The notes: generated by a model not told the origin, from the sequence alone. A DNA stretch of 64,000 bases from Corynebacterium sp. p3-SID1056 (GCF_025152525.1 NZ_JALXXL010000010.1:26221-90220), one strand, 5' to 3'; shown: positions 37,174-47,080, counted from the stretch's first letter. Translations and numbers: made by a program.

Positions 37174-37228
37174 GTGTCGCACGATAGACCCATCGTCTGG
37201 ACTTCGCGCGGCGGGGGCGGGAGCGCGC

Positions 37229-38245
37229 CTAGTCGCGCGGCGCTCCGAGCATGTAGCCACGACCGGCGTAGCAGATCACGTGGACGACCCATCCGATCGC
37301 GGTGATGAGTGCGAAGGAGATGATGCGGTAGATGAGGGTGGCGGCGGTGGCGTCGACAAGCGTCATGCCCGCAGCGACGAGCGAGGCGGCAGCGGCGGCC
37401 TCCACAGTGCCCACCCCTCCCGGGGTGACCTGGGCGGCGCCGGCGAGCTTGGTCATGATGAACGCGAGCGTGACCCCCATGAGCGAGGCCTCGTTGAGCC
37501 CCGGCTGCATGCCTGGTGGCGTGCCGACCACTGCCCACACGCAGAAGAAGAGCACGACGAGGTCGAGAAGTCGGTTGCAGAGGGAGAAGGAGGCCGCGGC
37601 GACAAACTGACCTGTGCTCATGCGGATCTGCGAGACCTGCTGGATCACGTTTGTCACCCGGTCGCGCACGCCCGCCGGCAGGTAGCGCGCCCAGCGCGTA
37701 AGAATGTCGGGGTTGCGCGTGGCCCAGAACATTCCGGCGACGACCGCGACGGTGAGCGCCAGCGTGCTCACCAGCGTCGTCACGGAGAGCGAAGCACCGA
37801 GGAAGACAACGGCGACGAGGCCGATCAGCACCATCCACACCGTGGACAGCGCGCCGGATATGACGAAGAACCAGCCGCACAGGCCGGTCGACGCGCCCCA
37901 GCTGCGCTGGACGCGGTAGGTCAGCCACGCCGAGAGCGCGGGACCGCCGGGCACGGAGGTTGACCACGCGTTGGAGCCGAGCGTGAGCGCGAGGGTGCGC
38001 CGCATGTCGGTGCGTGGCGCGTCCACGTTGAGCAGGATTTTCATCACCGCTGCCATGGCGAAAATCGCGCCGAACGCGCCGATGACTGCGCCGACGAGCG
38101 GGCCGGGCGCGGTGGCAACGGCGCGGCGCAGGGCCGCGAACGCCTCGCTGAGGAAGCTGAGCTCGTTGCGAAACGCGACGGCCAGCGCCGCGAGCAGCGC
38201 GACGGGTGCGAGCCAGCGCAGCCACCGGGCGGTGTTACTGCTCAA
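37229..38245 (-). CDS. Flippase-like membrane protein (lysylphosphatidylglycerol synthase TM / UPF0104 family)
   Basis: A 338-residue protein with about eight membrane segments. The family region LGSNAWSTSVPGGPALSAWL and the later AAQVTPGGVGTVEAAAAASL, with conserved Gly/Pro stretches, match LPG_synthase_TM/AglD-type proteins, which move or modify lipid-linked substrates. No aminoacyl-transferase domain is present, so lysyl-PG synthesis itself is unlikely. The start overlaps the end of the MmpL gene by 11 nt. That suggests a link to lipid or mycolate transport. Confidence 0.82.
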   Translation of the reverse strand: MSSNTARWLRWLAPVALLAALAVAFRNELSFLSEAFAALRRAVATAPGPLVGAVIGAFGAIFAMAAVMKILLNVDAPRTDMRRTLALTLGSNAWSTSVPGGPALSAWLTYRVQRSWGASTGLCGWFFVISGALSTVWMVLIGLVAVVFLGASLSVTTLVSTLALTVAVVAGMFWATRNPDILTRWARYLPAGVRDRVTNVIQQVSQIRMSTGQFVAAASFSLCNRLLDLVVLFFCVWAVVGTPPGMQPGLNEASLMGVTLAFIMTKLAGAAQVTPGGVGTVEAAAAASLVAAGMTLVDATAATLIYRIISFALITAIGWVVHVICYAGRGYMLGAPRD

Positions 38246-40571
38246 GCTCGCGCTTCCTCATGTACTCGAGCGCGCGCCGCTCCTCCAGTTGGCGCATGAG
38301 CTCGTCGAAGGGCACCAGGTCGCGGTTCTCGGCAACGGTGACGCCCGAGCGGGCCGGCTGCGTATCGACGACCGCGTCCCCGACCGCCATCTCGCCGCCG
38401 TGAGCAGCGGCGTGAGCACCAGCCGCTGCGGGAACAGGCGCAGGCTGACTACTGCGGCCCTCGCCGAGCGACTCGTAGGCGCGCCTGACCCAGCGGGGTG
38501 CCCACCAGTTGTCCTCGCGCAGCAGGTGCATCACAGCGGGGACGAGCAGGAGGCGGATGATCGTGGCGTCGAGGGCCAGCGAGAAGATCATGCCGAAGGC
38601 GATGTACTTCATCATGACGATGTCGCTCATCGCGAACGCGGCCGCGACCACGATCATGATGGCAGCGGCGGCGGTGATAATCCCGCCGGTGTGGGCGGTG
38701 CCGTCCTTGATCGCCTCGTCTGTCGACGCCCCATTGTGGCGGGCTTCCACCATGCGCGAGACTAGGAAGACCTCGTAGTCCGTGGACAGGCCGTAGAGGA
38801 TCGCCACGATAAGCACGAGCACCGGGCTCATCAGCGGGCCGGCGGTGAAGTTGAGTAGGCCGGACCCAACACCGTCCACGAAGACGGCAGTGAGGAAGCC
38901 CAGGGTCGCGCCGATTCCCAGGACGTTCATGATCACGGCCTTCGCGGGCAGGATGAGCGAGCCGAAAAGCAGCGCCATGAGCAGGAAGGTGGCGAGCACC
39001 ATGTACAGCGCCATCCACGGCAGCCGCTCAAGCAGTGCCTCGATGGACTCGACCTCCATGGCTGGGGTGCCGGAGACGTAGGTGGTCACCCCCTCCGGGG
39101 TCTCGATGGCGCGCAGGGCGTCGACGACTTCCTGGCCGCCGTTGCGGTCCGCGAGCGGGGCGGACAGGATCGTCGTCCCGTCCTGCGTCGGGTGCGAAGG
39201 CTTAAGCGGGCTGGCAAGACCTTCGACGTTGCGGGCCTGCATGACGACGTCGACAAGCTGCTCATTCGACGCCCCCGTGACCACGAGCTTGACGGGGTCG
39301 GTGCGGAAGGCGGGGAAGGCTTCGTTGAACTCGTCTTGGGCCTGGCGGGTCTCCTGTGTGGGCGGCAGGTAGGACTCGTTGATGCCGCCGAAGGTGATGC
39401 CGGTGGCGGGGACGGTGATCAGGATGAGCAGGGCGGTGACACCCACGACCATCTTTTTCGCGTTGCGCATCGCCCAGGCGGGGATGCGGTACCACACGGT
39501 GTCCTCGAGCCGGCGGGCCTTGCGGCTGGTGCGGCGCACCGACCACATGTCGATGCGGGGGCCAAGCATGCCGAATAGGGCGGGCAGCACCGCGACCGAG
39601 ATGACGGCGGCGAGCACGACCGCGCTGATCGCGCCGTAGGCCACCGACTTCAAAAATGCCTGCGGGAACATGAGCAGGCCGGACAGGGCCACGCCCACCA
39701 TGAGCGCGGAGAAGAACACCGTCTTGCCTGCCGTCGTGGTGGTCACGGCGACGGCCTCGCGCGTGTCCAGGCCGCGGTCGAGCTCCTCGCGGAAGCGGGA
39801 CACCATAAACAGGCCGTAGTCGATCGCCAAGCCCAGGCCCAAAAGCGTGATCACGGACTGGGAGAAGATGTTGACCTGCTGGAACTGCGCGAGGATCGAC
39901 AGCAGTGACAGGGAGCCCAGGATGGACAGGATGCCCACAATCAGTGGCATTGCCGCGGCGATGACGCCGCCGAAGACGAACAGCAGGATGAGGGCAACGA
40001 AGATGAGGCCGACTTTTTCGGCGCGGGCGATGTCGTCCGCCATGCCGTCGTCAAGCGCATCGGCGACGGCGGTCGCACCCGCGATCTGCACCTTCGCGTT
40101 GCCTGGCAGCTCCATGGCGCGCAGGTCCGGTTCGATCGTGCGGAAGTCCTTCAGTGTTTGTTCGCCGTCGCCTTTGAGCCCGATGGCGGCAAAGGCCTGG
40201 GTGCCGTCCTCGCTGATCTGCTGCTGATTCGGCTTGGCAAAGTAACTGGTCACGTGGTCGATCTGCGCAGGGTACTTCTCCTGCAGCGCGCCGATCTGCT
40301 CGTTCGCGGCGCGCATCACTTCCTCGTCCTGCACCCCGTTCGGCGCGGTGACGAGCACGATCACGTCGCCAGCGTTGTCGCGGCCGAAGGTGTCCTGCTC
40401 GATTGCGGCCGCGGCCGTGGAGTCTGCGCCGGGATCCTCCCAGCCCTCCTGCGAGAGGCGCTCGCCCAGCTTTGCACCGAAGAGCACCTGCATGACCAGG
40501 ATGATTGCAATGACCACCAGTGGGATGATCCGGCGGTAGCGGTATGCGGCGTGGCCCCACTTATAAAACAC
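38235..40571 (-). CDS. MmpL3/CmpL1-type RND transporter (trehalose monomycolate exporter)
   Basis: A 778-residue RND-family transporter with 12 predicted helices. The two proton-relay Asp-Tyr pairs are in LGLAIDYGLFMVSRF (Asp251-Tyr252) and YGLSTDYEVFLVSRM (Asp598-Tyr599), as in MmpL3. Two periplasmic porter-like loops lie after helix 1 and helix 7. The gene order trmB, NYN protein, transporter is that of mycobacterial Rv0208c-Rv0206c (mmpL3) and C. glutamicum cmpL1, so export of TMM to the periplasm is inferred. The start is GTG with GGGAG upstream. The C-terminal tail is shorter than in MmpL3 (944 residues). Confidence 0.92.
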   Translation of the reverse strand: MFYKWGHAAYRYRRIIPLVVIAIILVMQVLFGAKLGERLSQEGWEDPGADSTAAAAIEQDTFGRDNAGDVIVLVTAPNGVQDEEVMRAANEQIGALQEKYPAQIDHVTSYFAKPNQQQISEDGTQAFAAIGLKGDGEQTLKDFRTIEPDLRAMELPGNAKVQIAGATAVADALDDGMADDIARAEKVGLIFVALILLFVFGGVIAAAMPLIVGILSILGSLSLLSILAQFQQVNIFSQSVITLLGLGLAIDYGLFMVSRFREELDRGLDTREAVAVTTTTAGKTVFFSALMVGVALSGLLMFPQAFLKSVAYGAISAVVLAAVISVAVLPALFGMLGPRIDMWSVRRTSRKARRLEDTVWYRIPAWAMRNAKKMVVGVTALLILITVPATGITFGGINESYLPPTQETRQAQDEFNEAFPAFRTDPVKLVVTGASNEQLVDVVMQARNVEGLASPLKPSHPTQDGTTILSAPLADRNGGQEVVDALRAIETPEGVTTYVSGTPAMEVESIEALLERLPWMALYMVLATFLLMALLFGSLILPAKAVIMNVLGIGATLGFLTAVFVDGVGSGLLNFTAGPLMSPVLVLIVAILYGLSTDYEVFLVSRMVEARHNGASTDEAIKDGTAHTGGIITAAAAIMIVVAAAFAMSDIVMMKYIAFGMIFSLALDATIIRLLLVPAVMHLLREDNWWAPRWVRRAYESLGEGRSSQPAPVPAAAGAHAAAHGGEMAVGDAVVDTQPARSGVTVAENRDLVPFDELMRQLEERRALEYMRKRELEQ

Positions 40572-40583
40572 TGTGTTGGCTCC

Positions 40584-41255
40584 CTAGTCCTTGTTGTGCA
40601 GCAGCGCGGACAGCGGCCGGAAGGGCTGCATCCAGGCACCGCCCTCGGGCAGTTGGTCCAGGTTGATGCGCGGCAGCGGCTCGCGGAACACGCCCGGGAT
40701 GTCCTCGAGGTCCACGAAATCGATCGTCTCGGACTGCACGGCCCAGGCGGCGTGCTCGTGGAAGCCGAGCACTGTGACCGGGATGCCGGCGTCGACAAGT
40801 GCCTCGATCGGCTCCTGGAAGTTCTGCCCGTCTGCCGAGGCCACCACCACGCCGCGCAGCACGCCCTCGTCCTGGCGGCGCTGGATGTGGTCGAGCATGT
40901 CCTGGTCGACGTCGGAATCCTCGTCTGCCTTCGGCTTGGCAAAGACTGCGAAGCCGACGTTGCGCAGCGCCTCGACCCAGGGGCGCACGGCATCGGCGCT
41001 GGCGGGGGAGACGTTGGTAAAGACGGTCGCCTCCGGCTCGACGTGGGAGCCGACGGCGGCGGAACGCTCCTGCGCCAGCTCGATCAGCCAGCGACCAATA
41101 GCGTCGAAGCGGGGCCGGTAGGCGGCGGTGGGGCGGCTGCCCAAGATGGCGCCAAGGCCCATGTCCAGGTTGGGGGCGTCCCACACCAAGAGGTAGGACT
41201 CGGGCCCGGCGGGTGCGCCGGGGGTGTACGGGTGCGACTTGTCCTGCAAAACCAT
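40584..41255 (-). CDS. NYN-domain protein (Rv0207c type)
   Basis: A 223-residue protein with a PIN-like NYN fold: SYLLVWDAPNLDMGLGAIL at the N-terminus and VDQDMLDHIQR and VVVASADGQNFQEPI carrying the acidic residues of a possible metal-dependent RNase site. The C-terminal tail has FVDLEDIPGVFREPLPRI. The function is unproven. The strict location between trmB and the mmpL3 gene in mycolate bacteria, with gaps of 3 and 12 nt here, suggests a role linked to one of them. Confidence 0.85.
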   Translation of the reverse strand: MVLQDKSHPYTPGAPAGPESYLLVWDAPNLDMGLGAILGSRPTAAYRPRFDAIGRWLIELAQERSAAVGSHVEPEATVFTNVSPASADAVRPWVEALRNVGFAVFAKPKADEDSDVDQDMLDHIQRRQDEGVLRGVVVASADGQNFQEPIEALVDAGIPVTVLGFHEHAAWAVQSETIDFVDLEDIPGVFREPLPRINLDQLPEGGAWMQPFRPLSALLHNKD

Positions 41256-41258
41256 GCC

Positions 41259-42044
41259 CTACTTCTTCTCCCAGAGGTACTCGCGGATGACGTGATCCTT
41301 GTTGAGGCCTTTGCCCTCAAACTTAGTAATGACCTGGCGATCGGTCAGGAGCGGGGCATCCGCCCACGGCCAACCTTTGTACTCCAGCATGGGCTCGACA
41401 TTGACCAGCTCGTCGATCCACTCGGCGTAGTCGGCGTGGTCGGTAGCCACGTGCAGCACCCCGCCCGGCTTGAGGCGGGTGGCGATGAGGTTAAGCGTGC
41501 CGGATTGGATGATGCGGCGCTTGTGATGGCGGGCCTTGGGCCAGGGGTCGGGGAAGAAGATGCGCACGCCGTCGAGCGATTCCTCGCCGAACATGCGGGC
41601 CAGCACCTCCACGCCGTCGCCGCGAACCATGCGCACGTTGTCGATCCCGCCGCGCACAACGCTGCCGAGCAGCTTGGCCAGCCCCGGCTTGTACAGCTCC
41701 ACGGCGATGATGTTGGTGTCTGCCTCCAGCGGCGCCATCGCTGCGGTGGAGGTGCCGGTACCCGAGCCAATCTCCAAAATGGTTGGGTGCCCGCTGCGGC
41801 CGAACCACGCGTCGACGTCGATATGCTCGTCGGTCTCATTCGTCAGCACCTTGCCCAAGCGTGGCCAGTGCTCGTTGAACAGCGCCTCTTGGTTGTCGGT
41901 GAGTGTGCCGCGGCGAAAGGTCACCGAGCCGAGGCGCGGGTAGTCAAGGCCGGTGCCAAAATCGGTTTGCAGCGGGCGGCCGGCGGGCAGCTCGCCAGTC
42001 CCCTCGCGGGGAGTTTGAGAAAAATCAGGAGTATTCATTGTCAT
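41259..42044 (-). CDS. trmB: tRNA (guanine-N7-)-methyltransferase
   Basis: A 261-residue class I methyltransferase that makes m7G46 in tRNA. Marks are the SAM-binding [31 protein letters not shown] and the TrmB signature [20 protein letters not shown] with the catalytic acidic/basic residues, then [13 protein letters not shown]. The N-terminal ~70 residues include [18 protein letters not shown]. It is the first gene of the minus-strand run leading to the MmpL3-type transporter. Confidence 0.95.
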   Translation of the reverse strand: MTMNTPDFSQTPREGTGELPAGRPLQTDFGTGLDYPRLGSVTFRRGTLTDNQEALFNEHWPRLGKVLTNETDEHIDVDAWFGRSGHPTILEIGSGTGTSTAAMAPLEADTNIIAVELYKPGLAKLLGSVVRGGIDNVRMVRGDGVEVLARMFGEESLDGVRIFFPDPWPKARHHKRRIIQSGTLNLIATRLKPGGVLHVATDHADYAEWIDELVNVEPMLEYKGWPWADAPLLTDRQVITKFEGKGLNKDHVIREYLWEKK

Positions 42045-42408
42045 TATTGTCCATATGACGTGCGCGGATGCAAGTTTGGGAGAAGCTTAATGACGCCCGC
42101 GTATCCCCACCTTCGGGGGTGGCGCACGGTCGGCCCGGAAAGGGGTGTCCGTTTGACCCCGTGGATACCCCGTGTTTTCCCAGTACCGGGCATAAATTTT
42201 CCAGGGTTTGAGCATACCTATGTACCCCTAAATGGGGCGGTGTAACAACCGAAAACGCACGACTTTTTATGGTGTGCATCACGCAAGGTTGCCCCGTTCT
42301 AGCTGGGAAGATGTTAAGGCAGCTCGGGGCGCGCGCAATTCAGATACTCTGGAAATCCCGAGGATATGTGCGGGGACATACGCGGACGAAAACTATGAAG
42401 GAGAGCAC
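42045..42408. promoter_or_regulatory. trmB/pckG divergent region with three hairpins
   Basis: This 364-nt gap holds no gene. It has three notable stems: CCACC/GGTGG around 42107-42122, GGGGTGTCC/GGATACCCC at 42142-42171 followed by GTGTTTTCC, and CCCC/GGGG at 42225-42237. The middle one looks terminator-like in the pckG direction, and could attenuate pckG or block antisense reading. Promoters for both genes must lie here. GAAGGAG stands before the pckG ATG. Confidence 0.5.
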
Positions 42409-44235
42409 ATGACCACTGCAGTACAGCGCTTGGAAGGCCCTGCTCCTACTGACAACGAAGAACTTATTGCTTGGGTGAACGAGGCGGTAGAACTCTTCCA
42501 GCCCGACAAGGTGGTCTTCGCTGACGGCTCCCAAGAAGAATGGGACCGCCTGGCCGCCGAGCTGGTGGAGAAGGGCACCCTGATCAAGCTCAACGAGGAG
42601 AAGCGCCCGAACTCCTTCCTGGCCCGCTCTAACCCGTCTGACGTTGCCCGCGTGGAGTCCCGCACCTTCATCTCCACGGAGGAGGAAGAGGGTGCTGGCC
42701 CCACCAACAACTGGATGAAGCCGTCCGCGCTCAAGGAAGAGATGACGGAGCACTTCTCCGGTTCCATGAAGGGCCGCACCATGTACGTCGTGCCCTTCTG
42801 CATGGGCCCGATCAGCGACCCGGACCCGAAGCTGGGCGTCCAGCTGACCGACTCGGCGTACGTGGTGATGTCCATGCGCGTGATGACCCGCATGGGCCAG
42901 CAGGCCCTGGACAAGATTGAGGGCGACAAGTTCGTCCACTGCCTGCACTCCGTCGGCGCGCCGCTGGCCGAGGGCGAAGAGGACGTCGCCTGGCCGTGCA
43001 ACGACACCAAGTACATCTCCCAGTTCCCCGAGACCAAGGAGATCTGGTCCTACGGCTCCGGCTACGGCGGCAACGCCATCCTGGCCAAGAAGTGCTACGC
43101 CCTGCGCATCGCCTCTGTGATGGCGCGCGAAGAGGGCTGGATGGCCGAGCACATGCTCATCCTCAAGCTGAACAGCCCGGAGGGTAAGAGCTACTACATC
43201 GCGGGTGCGTTCCCGTCCGCGTGCGGCAAGACCAACCTGGCGATGCTCACCCCGTCGCTGGAGGGCTGGACTGCGGAGGTCGTCGGCGACGACATCGCGT
43301 GGCTGCACCTCAAGGAGGACGGCCTGTACGCCGTCAACCCGGAGAACGGCTTCTTCGGTGTCGCCCCGGGCACGAACTACAAGTCCAACCCGATCGCTAT
43401 GCGCTCCATGGAGCCGGGCAACACCCTGTTCACCAACGTCGCGCTGACCGACGACGGCGACGTGTGGTGGGAGGACATGGACGACGAGCCGCCGGCCCAC
43501 CTCATCGACTGGCGCGGCAACGACTGGACCCCGGCGTCCAGCGAGAAGGCCGCGCACCCGAACTCCCGCTACTGCGTGCCGATCGAGCAGTGCCCGACCG
43601 CGGCACCCGAGTTCGACGATTGGAAGGGCGTGAAGCTGGACGCGATCCTGTTCGGCGGCCGCCGCCCGGACACCGTCCCGCTGGTCACCCAGGCCCTGAG
43701 CTGGGAGCACGGCACCCTGATCGGTGCGATGCTCGCCTCCGGCCAGACCGCAGCGTCCGCTGAGGCGAAGGTCGGCTCCCTGCGCCACGACCCGATGGCG
43801 ATGCTGCCGTTCATCGGCTACAACGTCGGCGACTACTTCCAGAACTGGCTGGACATGGGCGAGCGCGGCGGCGACCGCCTGCCGTCGATCTTCCTGGTCA
43901 ACTGGTTCCGCCGCGGGGACGACGGCCGCTTCCTGTGGCCGGGCTTCGGCGACAACTCCCGCGTGCTGAAGTGGATCGTGGACCGCATCGAGGGCAAGGT
44001 CGACGCAGACCAGACCCCGGTTGGCAACACCGCCAAGGTCGAGGACCTGGACCTGACCGGCCTGGATACCCCGGTCGAGGACGTCAAGGAAGCCCTCTAC
44101 CCGGATCCGGAGCTGTGGGCACACGATGTGGAAGACGCCCGCGAGTACCTCGAGGGCCTCGGCTCCCGCGTACCGCAGGAACTGTTCGACCAGCTCGACC
44201 AGCTCTCCGAGCGCGTGAAGGCAGCACGCAGCTAG
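42409..44235 (+). CDS. pckG: Phosphoenolpyruvate carboxykinase (GTP)
   Basis: A 608-residue GTP-dependent enzyme that converts oxaloacetate to phosphoenolpyruvate in gluconeogenesis. Marks are [20 protein letters not shown], the hyper-reactive cysteine P-loop [30 protein letters not shown] and [20 protein letters not shown]. The ATG at 42409 has GAAGGAG 8 nt upstream. In C. glutamicum pck is the neighbour of the mtrP gene; here an accessory block separates them. Confidence 0.97.
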   Translation: MTTAVQRLEGPAPTDNEELIAWVNEAVELFQPDKVVFADGSQEEWDRLAAELVEKGTLIKLNEEKRPNSFLARSNPSDVARVESRTFISTEEEEGAGPTNNWMKPSALKEEMTEHFSGSMKGRTMYVVPFCMGPISDPDPKLGVQLTDSAYVVMSMRVMTRMGQQALDKIEGDKFVHCLHSVGAPLAEGEEDVAWPCNDTKYISQFPETKEIWSYGSGYGGNAILAKKCYALRIASVMAREEGWMAEHMLILKLNSPEGKSYYIAGAFPSACGKTNLAMLTPSLEGWTAEVVGDDIAWLHLKEDGLYAVNPENGFFGVAPGTNYKSNPIAMRSMEPGNTLFTNVALTDDGDVWWEDMDDEPPAHLIDWRGNDWTPASSEKAAHPNSRYCVPIEQCPTAAPEFDDWKGVKLDAILFGGRRPDTVPLVTQALSWEHGTLIGAMLASGQTAASAEAKVGSLRHDPMAMLPFIGYNVGDYFQNWLDMGERGGDRLPSIFLVNWFRRGDDGRFLWPGFGDNSRVLKWIVDRIEGKVDADQTPVGNTAKVEDLDLTGLDTPVEDVKEALYPDPELWAHDVEDAREYLEGLGSRVPQELFDQLDQLSERVKAARS

Positions 44236-44246
44236 TCTGCTGACGC

Positions 44247-44275
44247 AAAAGGCCCGCCACGTGGCGGGCCTTTTG
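44247..44275 (+). terminator. Rho-independent terminator after pckG
   Basis: AAAAGGCCCGCCAC and GTGGCGGGCCTTTT form a near-perfect stem that ends in a T-run. It closes the core segment just before the accessory block. The following 44276-44493 shows no gene. Confidence 0.85.
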
Positions 44276-44493
44276 TCATGCGAATTTCGCGGCGAGCGTT
44301 GTGAGCCCCGTTCTGTGCTGTATCCCGTGCTCTCGCAGGAGGGCGGGGACTTTCTTCTTGTTGGTGATTTCCGCGGATGGGCTGTTCTACATGGTTACTG
44401 TGGCAGTATTCAAGCTATGAAATCAGCCGCGAGGGATACGGTAGTTGGTGCCCTAGGTGTACGGACCGGAGACGTTGATCGATGGGACCGGCA

Positions 44494-45387
44494 TCAGCCG
44501 ACCATGTGCAGGGCGATTGATTCCTTGACCTGTTCGATGAACGCCCGAGACGCGGGGCTCGGATTGAAAGAGCCCCATGCGACGTACTCGGCCCGGCAGG
44601 GGCCATCGGCCACGGGAACTGCTCGCAGCGCTGGGTTAGCCGGCACACATTCGACGGGCAGCAGGCAGACGCCCAACCCACGTTCGACGAGGGCGAGCAT
44701 GAACTCGGTCGACATCGCCTCGAAGCCCACGCGGCGCTGAAGGCCTGCGGCAGCGAATGCCCGATCGCCTTGGAGTCTGCCTGGTGACCCGGCCGGGAAG
44801 TCGATGAACGTCTCGTCGACCAAGTCAGCCAGGGCCAGGGTGCCCGTGTGCGCTAGCCGGTGTTGTGACGCCACGACAGCGACGAGACGCCCTCGGGCGA
44901 TCTCGTGCGCGGTGAGTCCGGATGCTGGGGCGACGTCGGCGTCCACGCCGAGGAATGCTACGTCGAGTCTCCCGCTGCTGAGATCGCGCATGAACTCATT
45001 GCTTCCCCCGCTCCGCACGGTGAGATCCACGTGGGGATGGCTGGCGTGGAAGGCTGCGATGATGTCGGGCACGCTGACGGCAGTGACCGTCGGGATCACA
45101 CCTACCGACAAGCTTCCGCGGACCTGGCCCACGGCCTCGGCGGCGACCGCCGCGGCGCGGTCAGCGGCTGCGAGGCTGCTCCGTGCTTCCGTGAGGAAGG
45201 CTTCGCCGGCGGGTGTCAGATCGACCCGGCGGGATGAGCGCACGAACAGTGCCGTGCCGAGTTCCTGTTCGAGGGCCTTGATCTGGTGGCTCAGGGCTGA
45301 CTGCACGACGAAGCACCGTTCTGCTGCTCGCGTGAAGTTGCGTTCCTCGGCGATCGCCACGACATACCTGAGCTGTTGGAGTTCCAC
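44494..45387 (-). CDS. LysR-family transcriptional regulator
   Basis: A regulator of about 297 residues. The N-terminal helix-turn-helix is LQQLRYVVAIAEERNFTRAAERCFVV, which includes the usual SALSHQIKALEQELGTALF. The effector domain has LSVGVIPTVTAVSVPDIIAAF and a C-terminal ligand-binding lobe. The GTG at 45387 starts just before LQQLRY as in relatives; an ATG at 45408 adds seven residues. Neither has an SD. It is divergent from the EamA transporter gene and most likely controls it. Confidence 0.88.
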   Translation of the reverse strand: MELQQLRYVVAIAEERNFTRAAERCFVVQSALSHQIKALEQELGTALFVRSSRRVDLTPAGEAFLTEARSSLAAADRAAAVAAEAVGQVRGSLSVGVIPTVTAVSVPDIIAAFHASHPHVDLTVRSGGSNEFMRDLSSGRLDVAFLGVDADVAPASGLTAHEIARGRLVAVVASQHRLAHTGTLALADLVDETFIDFPAGSPGRLQGDRAFAAAGLQRRVGFEAMSTEFMLALVERGLGVCLLPVECVPANPALRAVPVADGPCRAEYVAWGSFNPSPASRAFIEQVKESIALHMVG

Positions 45388-45405
45388 CCAATCATGATAG
45401 CAGAT

Positions 45406-45427
45406 CATTGTTTGGGTGAGAACAATG
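45406..45427. promoter_or_regulatory. Inverted repeat CATTGTT-N8-AACAATG between lysR and eamA
   Basis: A perfect 7-bp inverted repeat with an 8-nt spacer lies in the ~80-nt divergent region, 40 nt before the EamA start. It fits a LysR-family operator that also covers the regulator's own promoter. Binding is inferred. Confidence 0.5.
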
Positions 45428-45466
45428 TGTTGGACTCACTACTGGTGAGCGACTGATGATGGATGC

Positions 45467-46366
45467 ATGAACACTTTTTCTCATGGGCGCCGCGGTTCGT
45501 TGCTGTGGACCTGTTTGACGGCGCTGGCCCCCGCTACGTGGGGGACAACGTACATCGTGACCACCCACCTCCTCCCAGCCGGACACCCCTTGTTCGCCGC
45601 GTTCATGAGGACGCTGCCGGCAGGGATCATCGCGGTGGGCCTGTCGAGGCAGCTGCCGCGCGGCTCGTGGTGGTGGAAGAGCTTCGTGTTGGGCGGTCTG
45701 AACATGGCCGCGTTCTTCCCCCTGCTGTTCTTGTCGGCGCAGCGTCTTCCGGGCGGGGTCGCGGCCACGCTGGGTGCGGTGCAGCCCATCATCGTTGCCC
45801 TGCTGGCCGTGGCTGTCCTCCACGAGCAACTCTCCGGCTGGCGCCTGGGATGGGGTGTCGTGGGGGTCGTGGGGGTGGCTCTCGTGGTCCTTGGGCCGAG
45901 CGCCGCCCTGGACCCGGTGGGTGTGGCTGCAGGACTCGGTGGCACAGGGGCCATGGCCACGGGCGTGGTCCTGACCAAGAAGTGGAAGCTCCCCCAAGGT
46001 GTCTCGCCCATCGCATTGGCCGGTTGGCAGCTGACGGCCGCCGGCCTTCTGCTGGCGATCCCGGCGCTGCTGGTGGAGGGGCCACCGGCAGTGATTTCCG
46101 GTCGTGGCTGGCTTGGGTACGCCTGGCTCGGCCTGGTCGGGGCACTGGTCTCTTACAGCCTCTGGTTCACCGGCATCCGACGCCTGCCCGTCACGTCCAC
46201 AGCCCTCCTGGGACTTCTCTCGCCGTTGGTCGCCGCCCTGCTCGGCGTCCTGATCGCGCACGAACACCTCGGAGCCGAGCAGTACCTCGGCTTCGCGATC
46301 GCCCTGGCCGCCATGGTCTGTGGCCAGCTCCCCGCACCCACCCATCGTCGAAAGGACAATTCATGA
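45467..46366 (+). CDS. EamA/DMT-family exporter
   Basis: A 299-residue protein with ten hydrophobic segments arranged as two EamA repeats. The first has TWGTTYIVTTHLLPAGHPLF and LGAVQPIIVALLAV; the second has YAWLGLVGALVSYSLWFTGI and STALLGLLSPLVAALLGVL. It probably exports a small metabolite or drug. It starts divergently from the LysR regulator and overlaps the next gene by 4 nt. Confidence 0.88.
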   Translation: MNTFSHGRRGSLLWTCLTALAPATWGTTYIVTTHLLPAGHPLFAAFMRTLPAGIIAVGLSRQLPRGSWWWKSFVLGGLNMAAFFPLLFLSAQRLPGGVAATLGAVQPIIVALLAVAVLHEQLSGWRLGWGVVGVVGVALVVLGPSAALDPVGVAAGLGGTGAMATGVVLTKKWKLPQGVSPIALAGWQLTAAGLLLAIPALLVEGPPAVISGRGWLGYAWLGLVGALVSYSLWFTGIRRLPVTSTALLGLLSPLVAALLGVLIAHEHLGAEQYLGFAIALAAMVCGQLPAPTHRRKDNS

Positions 46367-47016
46367 ACATCACGGTTCTCGGAGCCACCGGCATGGCCGG
46401 CGCAGCGATCGCGCAGGAGGCCACACGCCGCGGCCATCACGTCACTGCCGTATCGCGGAACCCACAGGAGATCAACGACCCGCATACCACCGTCACTCGT
46501 CTCGATCTGACAGACCTCGAGGCACCCCTGCAGCCCGTCCTGAACGACGCAGACGCCGTCGTGCTCGCCGTGCGCATGGCCCCCGGCGACGAAAGCCGTG
46601 TGGCTCCGCTGACCAGCCGTGTCCTCGACCACGCCGCCGTCGCGGGGGTCCGGGTCTTGGTCGTGGGAGGAGCAGCGCCCTTGCGCTCACCTCACGATCG
46701 AGAGTTGCTCGTCCTGGACGACCCCGCCTTCGTGCCGACCCAGTGGCGTGCCGTCGCGTCGGCCAGCCTCGACCAGTTCAACGTGTGTACCGAACATCCG
46801 AACCAGAACTGGATCTACCTGAGTCCGTCGGCAGTCTTCGAGCCCGGACAGGGAACCGGCGCCTATCGCCGTGGCGGTGACACGCTCCTCATCAACCACG
46901 ATGGCACGTCGCGGATCACCCCTGCGGACCTGGCCCTAGCGGTGCTCGACGAGCTCGAGCAGCCCAGCGCCGTACATCACTTCACCGCCATCGAGCTGGC
47001 AAAGGGCCTGGCCTAG
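46363..47016 (+). CDS. NAD(P)-binding oxidoreductase-like protein (atypical SDR)
   Basis: A 217-residue Rossmann protein. GATGMAGAAIAQEATRRGHH is the dinucleotide loop, followed by VTAVSRNP, DADAVVLAVRMAP and VLVVGGAAPLRSP. It lacks the classical YxxxK pair, as in NmrA/atypical SDR proteins. GAAAGGA precedes the ATG, which overlaps the EamA stop. Its substrate is unknown. It is co-transcribed with the exporter. Confidence 0.82.
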   Translation: MNITVLGATGMAGAAIAQEATRRGHHVTAVSRNPQEINDPHTTVTRLDLTDLEAPLQPVLNDADAVVLAVRMAPGDESRVAPLTSRVLDHAAVAGVRVLVVGGAAPLRSPHDRELLVLDDPAFVPTQWRAVASASLDQFNVCTEHPNQNWIYLSPSAVFEPGQGTGAYRRGGDTLLINHDGTSRITPADLALAVLDELEQPSAVHHFTAIELAKGLA

Positions 47017-47054
47017 GGCCAGCGGTCCACAGAGGAATCCACGCTAACAACCGT

Positions 47055-47080
47055 GAGGGGGTCGAGCTATCGGCCCCCTC
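47055..47080. terminator. Hairpin GAGGGGG/CCCCCTC upstream of the transposase
   Basis: A 7-bp GC stem with a 12-nt loop lies after the NAD(P)-binding gene. There is no T-run. It could end the EamA operon or shield the transposase gene from outside transcription. Confidence 0.4.

Noticed and set aside
42241..42300. GlxR-like site before pckG (around TGTGCATCACGCA)
   Set aside because: The half-sites do not fit the TGTGA-N6-TCACA spacing.
42340..44124. 594-codon frame antisense to pckG
   Set aside because: Shadow of a complete PEP carboxykinase gene.
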